35,952 nucleotides of DNA from Spirochaetales bacterium Spiro_12 (GTDB taxonomy: Bacteria; Spirochaetota; Spirochaetia; Treponematales; Rectinemataceae): positions 1 to 35,952 of the forward strand of contig LVBN01000097.1 of NCBI GenBank assembly GCA_001603165.1, written 5' to 3'. Below are positions 8,348-16,132 of the stretch, in pieces (position 1 is the stretch's first letter; each line of letters begins with the position of its first letter). The translations under genes were made by a program, and so were the position numbers. Below the pieces are notes generated by a model. That model was not told the origin of the DNA, ran no database searches, and saw only the letters and a list, made by a program, of their open reading frames with translations.

Positions 8348-8390
8348 GTTTCGCCTGTTTTCATGCTATCGGCATGAAAACAGGCGAAAC
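8348..8390. repeat. 19-bp perfect hairpin
   Basis: Arms 8348-8366 and 8372-8390 are perfectly complementary over 19 bp around a 5-nt loop. Neither strand has a T-run after it, so it is not an ordinary intrinsic terminator. Second of four palindromes in this gap. Confidence 0.65.
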
Positions 8391-8405
8391 ATACGCAATC
8401 CATAG

Positions 8406-8443
8406 GTGGATTTTAAAAAATCCGTCCGTTTTTTAAAATCCAC
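8406..8443. repeat. 15-bp AT-rich hairpin
   Basis: Arms 8406-8420 and 8429-8443 pair over 15 bp (GTGGATTTTAAAAAA against its complement) around TCCGTCCG. The arms hold A/T runs, so it could end transcription in either direction. Third of four palindromes. Confidence 0.55.
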
Positions 8444-8452
8444 GCCATATTC

Positions 8453-8488
8453 GAAAAAAACGGCCAGAAGAATGGTATCTTCTGGCCG
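8453..8488 (-). terminator. rho-independent terminator after the PGDH-creatininase operon
   Basis: CGGCCAGAAGA (8461-8471) and TCTTCTGGCCG (8478-8488) form an 11-bp GC-rich stem with a 6-nt loop. On the minus strand it is followed by seven T (8454-8460), just 25 nt after the creatininase stop. This is a classic terminator separating that operon from the MFS gene. Confidence 0.85.
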
Positions 8489-8513
8489 ATCGTAACCCTA
8501 GGGACGCGTTAGC

Positions 8514-9374
8514 TTAGTCCATGGTCCTTGTGGGATAGTCGCGCTTCTCGTAGGGAATCTTGATATCGATCTTCTGAATTTCCTTGGCGAAGTCGGCCAG
8601 GTGCTGGGAGGCGACTTCGAAGTACTTCTCGCCCTTTTCCTTGGAACCGAGGAAGGGATCGCCGATGGTGGCTTCCTCGACGTACTCGTGGTGCTCCATG
8701 GGAACCCAGGCGCTTTCGGCGCCCTGGAAGATGACGGTGGGAACGCCGTCGTACTTATCGAAGGCGGGGCCCATCCACTTGGGCGCGTGGGCCTTGTGGG
8801 CGTGGGCGCGTTCCATGTGGACGCATTTCTCGTTGTGGGCCAGGCTGGTGGAGGTTTCCATCTCGCCGGAGTGCCAGGCGGGGTGCTCGACCATGAAATC
8901 CCTCACGAGTTCGTCTTTGCGCTCGGTGGGGGTGAGGAACCAGCAGCAGAAGCAGCCGGTTTCATAGGCCAGCCTGCGCAGCGGCTCGTCGATGACCTTC
9001 TGGTTGGAGGCGTGATGGCTGACGAAGATGAGCTTGCTGAAACCATGGTAGATGAGCGAGCGGCCGATCTCGTAGACAACGCGCTTGAGGGTGTTGCCGG
9101 TGAGGGTGATGGTGCCCACGCCGTCGTTGCACTTGCCCATGTGGTGGGGGGAATACCCGAAGGGCATCAGGGGGGTGAAGGGCATCTTAGCCTTCTTGGC
9201 GGCCCTTGAGCAGACCTCGATCGTCACCCAGGCGTCGGTGGCCAGGGGGATGTGCGGTCCGTGTTTTTCTTGGGAACCGATGGGGATGATTACGGTGTCC
9301 ACGCTCTTGAGAATTTCTTTGACGTCCGGATAGGACATCTCTTCCATCGCGTAGGTCCACATTTCTTGTGCCAT
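8514..9374 (-). CDS. creatininase-family amidohydrolase
   Basis: 286 residues. The creatininase fold (also in the flavin/coenzyme synthesis amidohydrolase MftE) binds two metals. Visible ligands: GSQEKHGPHIPLATD with Glu36, His38 and Asp47; His121 in FVSHHASN, which replaces the usual NGHGGN; and HSGEMETS with His168 and Glu171. The second metal-site loop is thus a variant, so substrate use may differ from creatinine. The ATG at 9374 has AGAAGGAG upstream. It follows the PGDH-like gene by 49 nt and is followed by a strong terminator. Likely opens a lactone-like or cyclic amide ring, or hydrolyses an amide, for the pathway, by inference. Confidence 0.88.
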   Translation of the reverse strand: MAQEMWTYAMEEMSYPDVKEILKSVDTVIIPIGSQEKHGPHIPLATDAWVTIEVCSRAAKKAKMPFTPLMPFGYSPHHMGKCNDGVGTITLTGNTLKRVVYEIGRSLIYHGFSKLIFVSHHASNQKVIDEPLRRLAYETGCFCCWFLTPTERKDELVRDFMVEHPAWHSGEMETSTSLAHNEKCVHMERAHAHKAHAPKWMGPAFDKYDGVPTVIFQGAESAWVPMEHHEYVEEATIGDPFLGSKEKGEKYFEVASQHLADFAKEIQKIDIKIPYEKRDYPTRTMD

Positions 9375-9423
9375 ACTGCTTCTCCTTCTAAAAAAATCTC
9401 TTTGAAAGACTATTTAATACGAC

Positions 9424-10398
9424 CTAACGGCCGATCCTACCCTTTAACTCGTCCCAGTTTCCGCTGAAACTGGGAGCCTTGCTTTCCAGCACCGCCAGGG
9501 CGTTTTCCGCCGCGCCCTTGGCCAGGAGAGCCACTCCCTCCCGGGTGAGCCCCGCGGTGTGTGGGCTCAGAATAACCGATTGCATGCCCATCAAGGGCGA
9601 GTTCGGGTCGGGGGGCTCCTGGGCGAGCACATCGAGTCCGGCGCCGGCGAGCCGCCCGGATTTAAGTGCTTCGACCAGGGCTCCCTCGTCCACGATTTCG
9701 CCCCGGGCGGTATTAATAAGGAAGGCGCCGGGCTTCATCAGGGCCAGACGCTTCGCGTTGATGAACTTTTCGGTTTCCGGAGTGGAGGGCACATGGAGGG
9801 AGACGAAATCGGCGACTTTGAGAAGGGCTTCGGGGGTCTCCACCAGCCGTATCCCGCTGCCCTGAAGTTGTTCGGGCTTCAGATAGGGATCGTAGGCCAG
9901 GACTTCCATGCCCAGGACTTGGGCGACGGTGGCTACGATTTTTCCGATTCTGCCGAAGCCCACGAGGCCGAGGGTCTTGCCTTCGACCCCCATGGGTTTA
10001 TACTCGAAACGGGACTTGAAATTCCCTTTTCTCGTCTGGGCGTCCAGATAAGGAAGTTGCTTGGAGAGGGCCATGATCAGGGCGATCGCGTGCTCGGCCA
10101 CGTAGCGGTCCTGCGGGCCTTTTACGCCCGCGACCACGACGCCGTATTCGGTGGCGGCATCGATATCCACGTTATTGAGCCCGCCGCCGGTGCGGGAAAT
10201 AACCTTGAGCCGGGGGGAGGCGGCGATCATAGCCCGGGTGACTTTGGTGGCGGTGCGCAAGATAAGGGCGTCGGCGTCCCGCAGGAGACGGCCCACGGTT
10301 TCGTTTGAAGGATCGGGGCTAATGACTACCTCGGCCTTGCCCTGTAGGGCGGCCATCCCGGCGGCCTCGATGGGTTCCGAAAGCAGTATCCTGAACAA
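9424..10398 (-). CDS. D-3-phosphoglycerate dehydrogenase-like D-2-hydroxyacid dehydrogenase
   Basis: 324 residues, the short form without the ACT domain of serine-pathway SerA. NAD site GLVGFGRIG at 144-152 with Asp170 after the second strand, and the catalytic set Arg232 (NTARGE), Glu261 (QEPP) and His280 (SPHTAG). It probably interconverts a 2-hydroxy acid and a 2-oxo acid using NAD. The start is a TTG at 10398 with AAGGAAG upstream; no ATG is available near the conserved N-terminus. It is the first gene of a minus-strand operon with the creatininase and has a promoter with two FadR-type operator copies at 10426-10452, so it is a likely target of the regulator at 17221-17949. Confidence 0.9.
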   Translation of the reverse strand: MFRILLSEPIEAAGMAALQGKAEVVISPDPSNETVGRLLRDADALILRTATKVTRAMIAASPRLKVISRTGGGLNNVDIDAATEYGVVVAGVKGPQDRYVAEHAIALIMALSKQLPYLDAQTRKGNFKSRFEYKPMGVEGKTLGLVGFGRIGKIVATVAQVLGMEVLAYDPYLKPEQLQGSGIRLVETPEALLKVADFVSLHVPSTPETEKFINAKRLALMKPGAFLINTARGEIVDEGALVEALKSGRLAGAGLDVLAQEPPDPNSPLMGMQSVILSPHTAGLTREGVALLAKGAAENALAVLESKAPSFSGNWDELKGRIGR

Positions 10399-10425
10399 GA
10401 GGGGACTTCCTTTTTATAGTCGTTA

Positions 10426-10487
10426 TTGTAGAACCGTCATATTGTCCTACCGTAATCAGGATAAGCCCCATTCCCGCAATTTGTCAA
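10426..10487 (-). promoter_or_regulatory. promoter with two tandem FadR-type operators (PGDH operon)
   Basis: Minus strand: TTGACA (10482-10487), an 18-nt spacer, TATCCT (10458-10463). Immediately downstream lie TTGTCCTACCG (10442-10452, plus-strand reading) and TTGTAGAACCG (10426-10436), with centres 16 bp apart. Each matches five of the six fixed bases of TnGTnnnACnA. Two dimers could bind on one helix face and repress. Confidence 0.7.
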
Positions 10488-10515
10488 GTCAAGAAATTAC
10501 GATTCCTTCGTTATA

Positions 10516-10526
10516 TAGTAGAACCT
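10516..10526 (+). promoter_or_regulatory. possible extra FadR-type operator
   Basis: TAGTAGAACCT matches five of six fixed bases of TnGTnnnACnA. It lies between the PGDH and ABC promoters and could allow looping between the two operator groups. Weak on its own. Confidence 0.35.
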
Positions 10527-10607
10527 GCATGCCTGGTGCTCAGGAAATATTTTAAGCCATTTGAAAGCGCCAGTTCGGGAAATTACGTAAAAGCCGTTAA
10601 AAAAAAG

Positions 10608-10651
10608 TTGACAAATTTGAATATGTATAGGACAGTATAAATGTAGGACAA
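10608..10651 (+). promoter_or_regulatory. ABC importer promoter region with FadR-type operators
   Basis: TTGACA at 10608-10613 and TATAAA at 10636-10641 are 22 nt apart, too long for a standard promoter. TATAGGACAG (10626-10635) abuts the -10 on its left and is a half-matching site; ATGTAGGACAA (10641-10651) abuts it on the right and matches five of six fixed bases. The long spacer may need activation, or another -35 is used. The two sites are centred 16 bp apart, the same spacing as at the PGDH promoter. Confidence 0.55.
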
Positions 10652-10673
10652 ATCTGTCCCAGGAGGCTTGTTG

Positions 10674-11912
10674 ATGAAAAGAAGTGTATTCTTTGTAGCA
10701 ACATTGGTCCTCGTTCTGGCCATGGTATTCCAGGCCGGAGCGGCACCCAATCCAAAAGAGTTCAAGCTCGGCTTCATGACCTCGTTGAGCGGCGCGTTCG
10801 CGCCTCTGGCCGAGACCCAGCGCAAGGGAACCTTGCTCGCGGTCGCCGAGATCAATGAGCGCGGCGGTCTTAACATGCCGTGGGGGAAAGTCCCCGTCAA
10901 GCTCATCATAAAGGATGACGAAGCCAAGCTCGATGTAGGCATCCGCCGCTATCGCGAGTTGGTGGAAGCGGGTATCAACGGATTTACCGGAAGTTGCTGG
11001 AATCCCATGGCCGCGGCCCTGAACGAGGAATCCAAGCTCAAGCCGATGCCCATGATCTCCGCCTGCGTGCCCGCCATCGATTCCTTCAAGAAGGGCAACC
11101 CGGCCCCCGGATCCTTCTCGGTCGCCTTCACCCCCTGGAGTATCGGCTACATCGCCGGTCAGTCCGTCGTCGAGGGGCTGGGCAAGAAGAAGATTTTCTT
11201 CCTCTCCCGCTCCGATTCCTGGGGCAATACGATCTATGACGGCCTGAAAGCTGCCCTGACCAAGGTCGGCGGCGAGGTGGTCGGTTTTGCCGAGTATCCC
11301 CTGGGCAACGTCGATTTCTCCTCGGCCATCAACAAGGCTATCCAGCTCAAGCCGGACGTCGTCGTGACCGTCCAGACCGGCGGCGACGCCATCGCCCTGT
11401 ACAAGCAGGCCTACGACATGGGGCTCATGAACGTGACCACGGTCTTCAATTCCTGGACCATGAACTATGTCGCGGTGACGATCCCCAGAGCCACCCTGGC
11501 CCAGATCCCTTCCGTGACCTTCCACTACTATGATGTGGAAGGCGGCGTGAAAGATCAGGCGTTGGTGGAGAAGACGAGAAAGTATGCCGAAGGGCATATA
11601 AAAATGTTCGGCGGCGAGCCGCCCGATGCCTATACCACCCTGGCCTACATGGCCGCCACGATCATGTTCGAGGCGGTGGAGAAAGCCGGTTCCTTCGATG
11701 TGGATAAGGTTTCCAAGGTTCTCGCGACCGGAAAATTCCAGACTCTCAAGGGAGAATCCTATTTCCGCGAGGATCACCAGCTTGTGAATCAGTATCTCGC
11801 CTACCTGGTGTCCGGCAAGGCCAGCGGTACCAACATGTGGGATCTGTACAAGGTCGAGAAGGCCTTCGGCGGCGAGGAAGCTCTCCCGTCGCTCAAGTCG
11901 CTTGGGTACTAA
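10674..11912 (+). CDS. ABC transporter substrate-binding protein, Liv/amide type (periplasmic)
   Basis: 412 residues. It has a Sec signal peptide (MKRSVFFVATLVLVLAMVFQAGA) with no lipobox Cys, then a Leu/Ile/Val-binding-type fold with the usual KLGFMTSLSGAFAPLAETQRKG start and two lobes. The family binds amino acids, amides, urea and aromatic or short organic acids. AGGAGG lies 7 nt before the ATG at 10674; in-frame TTG codons at 10668 and 10671 are poorer. First gene of the importer operon, separated from the ATPase by a 14-bp hairpin which may keep its message abundant. Ligand not predictable; context suggests an organic acid. Confidence 0.93.
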   Translation: MKRSVFFVATLVLVLAMVFQAGAAPNPKEFKLGFMTSLSGAFAPLAETQRKGTLLAVAEINERGGLNMPWGKVPVKLIIKDDEAKLDVGIRRYRELVEAGINGFTGSCWNPMAAALNEESKLKPMPMISACVPAIDSFKKGNPAPGSFSVAFTPWSIGYIAGQSVVEGLGKKKIFFLSRSDSWGNTIYDGLKAALTKVGGEVVGFAEYPLGNVDFSSAINKAIQLKPDVVVTVQTGGDAIALYKQAYDMGLMNVTTVFNSWTMNYVAVTIPRATLAQIPSVTFHYYDVEGGVKDQALVEKTRKYAEGHIKMFGGEPPDAYTTLAYMAATIMFEAVEKAGSFDVDKVSKVLATGKFQTLKGESYFREDHQLVNQYLAYLVSGKASGTNMWDLYKVEKAFGGEEALPSLKSLGY

Positions 11913-11948
11913 GGTTTTTAACTTCTAAGATCCAAACGTTTCTAAGAA

Positions 11949-11980
11949 CGGCGAGTCCGGGGCTTGCCCCGGACTCGCCG
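11949..11980 (+). repeat. intercistronic hairpin after the binding-protein gene
   Basis: CGGCGAGTCCGGGG (11949-11962) and its perfect complement (11967-11980) surround the loop CTTG. No T-run follows, so it is better read as an mRNA-stabilising or partial-stop element that gives more binding protein than membrane parts. Confidence 0.65.
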
Positions 11981-12000
11981 TGTAAAAGGGATACAAGATC

Positions 12001-13536
12001 ATGGGAACAATCATTAGCACCAAGGGTGTGGTGAAGCAATTCGCGGCCTTCAAAGCCGTCGCCGGGGTCGATCTCGATGTCGAGGAAAACGAAACCGTGG
12101 CGATAATCGGCCCCAATGGTGCGGGCAAAACAACTTTTCTCAATATCCTTACCGGACTCTACATCCCCGAAGAAGGTCGCGTGTTTTTTCGAGGCAAGGA
12201 TGTCACCAATCAGAAGCCCGAAGCCAGGGTCGCCTCGGGGGTCTTAAGGACGTTTCAGATAGTCCAGGTATTCGACAACCTGACGGTGTTCGAGAACATG
12301 GCGCTTTCCTATTATCGAAAGAAGGAAAAGAGCGCCATGCCGGCGAACATGTTTTTCGTCAACTTCTACAAATCGAAAGAAATCGCCAAGGTCGTAGATG
12401 AAACGCTTGCGCTTTTCGATATCGTTTCGATACGGGAAACCCAGGTGGGCAACCTTTCCCTTGGATTGAAGAAAAAGCTGGAAATAGCCATGTCCTGGAT
12501 CGCCGATCCGGATGTGCTCATATTGGACGAGCCCTTCGCGGGTATCGGAGACCAGGAAATCGACGAGATTCTTGGTATTATGCAGAGAATCCAGCACAAG
12601 AAGACTATCATCCTGGTCGAGCACAAGGTTTCGAAGTTGGGCGGCATCGTCGACAAATTGGCCGTCATGCACGACGGAAAGTTGATCGCGGTCGGGCCTT
12701 TCGAGGCGACGATGAACGATCCCGCGGTGCGTGAAAGCTACTGGAAAATCAGCTGCGAGGAAAACGAAGAGGCCCAGGCGAATATTCAAAACATCCTCAA
12801 GGGCAATGTGTCGGTGGATGGGAACGCTTCGGAGAAGGCCGACGCGCCCAAGAAGGAGCTTTTGAAGGTCGAGCATCTGGACGTCGGTTACGGACAGCTC
12901 AAAGTGGTCTTTGATGTATCGCTCAACGTTAACCAGGGAGAGATCGTGATGCTCGCCGGGAGAAACGGCGCCGGAAAGACCACGCTCTTCAGGACGATAT
13001 CGGGCTTTTTGCCCAAAATGACCGGAAAGGTGAGCTTCAACGGCGAGGATATAAGCGCGCTGGAAGCCTTTAAGGTGGCCCAGAAAGGCATTAAGTATAT
13101 CCACCAGGATAAGACGGTCTTCAGGTCTCTCACGGTCCGACAGAATTTCGAACTTTCCTCCTACGCGACCAAGGACTACGATCTGGAGGAAGTACTGCCT
13201 TTCTTCCCCAAATTGAGAATTCTCATGGACAGGAAGGCGGAAGCGCTCTCCGGCGGAGAGCGGCAAATGCTCCTCATGGCCATGGCGCTGTTGGGGAATC
13301 CCCCGCTGGTGCTCATGGATGAGCCGACCGAAGGCTTGGCTCCCCATGTGATCGAAGATTTGGCCTCGATATTCCAGCAGCTCAAGAAGAAGACGACCCT
13401 ATTCATAGTCGAGCAAAACCTGCCTCTCGTGGCCAGGGTGGCCGATAGGGTGTATTCCATGAAAGAGGGCAAAATCGTGGCCGAGACAACCGACAGGAAC
13501 GAGATCTGTAACCTGGCGTTCGAGAGGTACCTATGA
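12001..13536 (+). CDS. fused LivG-LivF ABC ATPase
   Basis: 511 residues made of two complete ATPase domains normally encoded by livG and livF. Domain 1 (about 1-250) has Walker A GPNGAGKT at 37-44, signature LSLGLKKKLE near 150 and Walker B VLILDEPFAG. A linker rich in Glu/Lys/Ala (about 255-285) leads to domain 2, with GRNGAGKT near 320, LSGGERQM near 417 and LVLMDEPTEGLAP. Both halves therefore look catalytically intact. It energises the importer formed with LivM and LivH. Its stop overlaps the livM start (ATGA at 13533-13536), indicating translational coupling. No nucleotide-level break suggests a sequencing artefact. Confidence 0.95.
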   Translation: MGTIISTKGVVKQFAAFKAVAGVDLDVEENETVAIIGPNGAGKTTFLNILTGLYIPEEGRVFFRGKDVTNQKPEARVASGVLRTFQIVQVFDNLTVFENMALSYYRKKEKSAMPANMFFVNFYKSKEIAKVVDETLALFDIVSIRETQVGNLSLGLKKKLEIAMSWIADPDVLILDEPFAGIGDQEIDEILGIMQRIQHKKTIILVEHKVSKLGGIVDKLAVMHDGKLIAVGPFEATMNDPAVRESYWKISCEENEEAQANIQNILKGNVSVDGNASEKADAPKKELLKVEHLDVGYGQLKVVFDVSLNVNQGEIVMLAGRNGAGKTTLFRTISGFLPKMTGKVSFNGEDISALEAFKVAQKGIKYIHQDKTVFRSLTVRQNFELSSYATKDYDLEEVLPFFPKLRILMDRKAEALSGGERQMLLMAMALLGNPPLVLMDEPTEGLAPHVIEDLASIFQQLKKKTTLFIVEQNLPLVARVADRVYSMKEGKIVAETTDRNEICNLAFERYL

Positions 13537-14558
13537 GCAAAGCGAAAAATCTTCAGATAAGAGCCGATACGATGGCTCCGCACAGAAGGGGTTTGAGTCT
13601 GGTGTTCCCCTTTCTTTTCGTGGGTCTTCTCATCGTTGCGCGATTTTTATTTCCCAACAAGATGACCTTTCTGGTGGAAGTGGCCACCTTTTCCATCTTC
13701 GCCATGGGCAATAACATTCTCATGGGATACATGGGGTTCATTTCCTTCGGACAACCCTTCTACCTCTCCAGCGGCGCCTACACCGCCGCCTTGTATCTGG
13801 CTTACGTGGGGCGAAATCCCCTGGTGGCCATCGCCCTCGCCATCCTTACCGGCCTCATCATAGGCGGGGTCTTCGGCGCTATCTTCATGAGGTTGAAAAG
13901 CTCTTATTTCACCCTTATCAACGCGGCGCTCTGCGCCATGGGGCTCTTCATGTTCCAGCGACTCCTGATCGGGGTGACCAGGGGCGACGATGGCCTGTGG
14001 TATCGTTCCAGAATGCTGGCGACGCCACTGTTGGACATACGTTTTCCCAAGAACTTTTTCTTCTTCATCATGGCCATACTTCTGATCGTATTGCTTTTAT
14101 ACAGGCAATTGCACCGGTCGGCCCTGGGCAACGCGTTCAGGACTATTCAGTCCAACGAGGAAAAACTCCAGTTCCTGGGTTATAATCCCTTCAGGATAAA
14201 GGTGGTTGGGTTCATGCTCGCCACGGTGATGGCTTCCTTCGCGGGTTCGCTGTTCGCCATCAACTTTGGATTCGTCAATCCAAACATGGGCGAGAACTCC
14301 AGGGCCATCGAAGTAGTGGTGGCCACCCTCTTAGGCGGCGTTGGCTCGCTCTACGGACCACTCTTCGGAACCCTGGGCTTCCTGGGCATCAAGGACATCG
14401 TCAGTAATTTCGTGTCCCGATGGGAATTCGTCGTGGGCATAATCACCATGCTGATTCTGTTCAGGTTCAACGAAGGCATCTGGGGCTTCTTCCTCAACAC
14501 GGGAGCCTGGATCAAGGGTCGATTCAAAAGCGGCGCGCAGGCCACAAAGGCGAGGTGA
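13533..14558 (+). CDS. livM: LivM-type ABC permease
   Basis: 341 residues, about 9-10 membrane segments, starting with a basic N-terminus and ending with a cytoplasmic tail rich in Lys/Arg. Typical family text: GYMGFISFGQPFYLSSGAYTAALY after the second segment and VVVATLLGGVGSLYGPLFGTL near residue 255-275, the loop that contacts the ATPase. It overlaps the fused ATPase gene by 4 nt and is followed by livH after 5 nt. Forms the transmembrane pore with LivH. Confidence 0.94.
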   Translation: MSKAKNLQIRADTMAPHRRGLSLVFPFLFVGLLIVARFLFPNKMTFLVEVATFSIFAMGNNILMGYMGFISFGQPFYLSSGAYTAALYLAYVGRNPLVAIALAILTGLIIGGVFGAIFMRLKSSYFTLINAALCAMGLFMFQRLLIGVTRGDDGLWYRSRMLATPLLDIRFPKNFFFFIMAILLIVLLLYRQLHRSALGNAFRTIQSNEEKLQFLGYNPFRIKVVGFMLATVMASFAGSLFAINFGFVNPNMGENSRAIEVVVATLLGGVGSLYGPLFGTLGFLGIKDIVSNFVSRWEFVVGIITMLILFRFNEGIWGFFLNTGAWIKGRFKSGAQATKAR

Positions 14559-14563
14559 GATAT

Positions 14564-15427
14564 ATGGACAAGTGGATTACCGCGGTATTATACGGCTTCA
14601 GCTCCGGGGCGATACTCTTTTTGGTTTCCCTCGCCCTCTCCATAGGCTACGGGCTCATGCGCGTGGTCAACATGGAAGCCATGCTTTATTATTCGTTCGG
14701 CGCCTATGCCACCTATGTGGTGGTATCCCAGACAGGGAGTTTTATTCTGGGCGCCGTGGTGGCCATGCTTATCGGCGCCGCCCTGGGCCTTCTGGTGGAG
14801 ACCCAGCTGCTCAGAAGGCTCTATCACAGGAAGATGATGTTCACCATGGTGGCGACCTACTCTTCCTTCCTGGTGGGTATCGGCGTTATCCAGATGGTGT
14901 GGGGCCTGCAGCCCAAACCCGTGTCCTCGCCCACCACGGTGATCGTCAAGCTTCTGGGGGCCAATATTCCCCTTTATAGGCTCTTGGTGATCGCCACGGC
15001 GATCGTGGCCTACATTCTCATCCAGACCATGCTCAATAAAACGATCGTGGGAAGGGCCATACAGGCCGGCGTGGAAAACAGGGACAACGTCCAGGCTCTG
15101 GGTATCAACATCAACAAGATTTTCACCGGTACCTTCGTGGTGGCCTCGGCCTTCGCCGGCCTGGGCGGGGCGCTCAACGCGCCGCTTATCATGGTCGGCC
15201 CTTACATGGGCTTCGATATGCTGCTCTTGGCCTTTATCACCGTCATAGTGGGAGGTCTGGGCTCGATCAAAGGCACCGCCCTTTCGGCGATCCTTATCGG
15301 TCAGGTGATAAGCGTGGGCGGCACGATCTGGGGTCCCCTGGCCTACGTGGCGCCCTTCATTGCGATGTTTATTGTCATTCTGGTGAAGCCCACAGGGCTT
15401 ATGGGCGTAAAGAGCGCGGCGTACTAA
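14564..15427 (+). CDS. livH: LivH-type ABC permease
   Basis: 287 residues starting at the ATG at 14564, with GAGGTGAG overlapping the livM stop. An in-frame extension upstream overlaps livM and is not used. Family text: SIGYGLMRVVNMEAMLYYSFGAYATY at the first membrane segments, AGVENRDNVQALGININKIFTGTFVVASAFAGLGGAL in the centre, and the ATPase-facing VGGLGSIKGTALSAILIG. Last gene of the importer operon, followed by a 20-bp hairpin. Confidence 0.94.
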   Translation: MDKWITAVLYGFSSGAILFLVSLALSIGYGLMRVVNMEAMLYYSFGAYATYVVVSQTGSFILGAVVAMLIGAALGLLVETQLLRRLYHRKMMFTMVATYSSFLVGIGVIQMVWGLQPKPVSSPTTVIVKLLGANIPLYRLLVIATAIVAYILIQTMLNKTIVGRAIQAGVENRDNVQALGININKIFTGTFVVASAFAGLGGALNAPLIMVGPYMGFDMLLLAFITVIVGGLGSIKGTALSAILIGQVISVGGTIWGPLAYVAPFIAMFIVILVKPTGLMGVKSAAY

Positions 15428-15453
15428 AGGGTTAAACGAACGCAAGTCGCCTC

Positions 15454-15498
15454 GGGCCGCCTTAAGCCTGGGTCCACGACCCAGGCTTAAGGCGGCCC
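15454..15498 (+). terminator. long hairpin after livH, possible weak terminator
   Basis: A 20-bp perfect stem, arms 15454-15473 and 15479-15498, with loop CCACG. Only TTTA follows, so termination may be partial and the gene at 15532 may be read through. Confidence 0.6.
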
Positions 15499-15531
15499 TT
15501 TATGGCACCGTTAATTAAGGAGTTTTTTCAT

Positions 15532-16050
15532 ATGGCCAAGGATAGGGACGAAATCAAGGCGAAAGCGAGCCGTTTGGGTTTCGAGTACGAGCGGGATAAC
15601 AGGGGCTGCGCCCAGTGTTGCTTCGCCGCTCTCCAGGAAGCTCTGAACCTGCGCAATCCCGGGACCGACGCGATCTTCAGGGCCGCTTCCACCATGGCGG
15701 GAGGTGTCGCCGGGGAGGCGGACGGACATTGTGGGGCTTACTCGGGCGGGGTGCTCATGCTGGGCTACCTTTTCGGCAGGGAAAGGGAAGCTTTTTTCGA
15801 TCCGGATAAAAAGCGTTACAAGGCTCGAAATTACGCCGCCGAATTTCACAAGAAATTCATCGACGAGTACGGCTCGGTCACCTGCGAGCACATTCATAGG
15901 AAGCTTTTCGGGCGCACCTACTACCTGAGGGACGAGGATGACAAGGCCAAGTACATGGCCGAGGGCGCCTACGTGGACAAGTGCACCAACGTGGTAGGCA
16001 AGGCCGCGGGCTGGGTGGTCGATATCCTGGCCGATGCGGGAGAGTTGTAG
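15532..16050 (+). CDS. C_GCAxxG_C_C family cysteine-rich redox-type protein
   Basis: 172 residues. Conserved pattern of this family: GCAQCC with Cys26, 29 and 30, a glycine-rich AGEADGHCGAYSGG with Cys67, then Cys118 (TCEHIHRKLFGR) and Cys151 (KCTNVVGKAAGW). The cysteines may bind metal or a cluster; the biochemical role of the family is not established. The ATG at 15532 has AAGGAG nine nucleotides before it; an upstream in-frame ATG at 15502 sits in the tail of the hairpin and has no ribosome site. It lies between the livH hairpin and a strong terminator, so it is read with or just after the importer operon. Confidence 0.85.
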   Translation: MAKDRDEIKAKASRLGFEYERDNRGCAQCCFAALQEALNLRNPGTDAIFRAASTMAGGVAGEADGHCGAYSGGVLMLGYLFGREREAFFDPDKKRYKARNYAAEFHKKFIDEYGSVTCEHIHRKLFGRTYYLRDEDDKAKYMAEGAYVDKCTNVVGKAAGWVVDILADAGEL

Positions 16051-16075
16051 TCGATTGGGTATCGTATCTGGACGA

Positions 16076-16105
16076 AAAAGCCCGGCCTCTCTGGCCGGGC
16101 TTTTT
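16076..16105. terminator. bidirectional rho-independent terminator
   Basis: AAAAAGCCCGGCC (16076-16088) and GGCCGGGCTTTTT form a 13-bp stem with a 4-nt loop, and runs of A and T on both flanks serve both strands: the plus-strand cysteine-rich gene and the minus-strand ADH ending at 16133. Confidence 0.88.
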
Positions 16106-16132
16106 GTTTATAAGGATTTTCCGGAGCGCCTT

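Noticed and set aside
10497-11777. 426-codon minus-strand frame opposite the ABC binding protein
   Set aside because: Shadow of the gene at 10674-11912, and it also crosses that gene's promoter.
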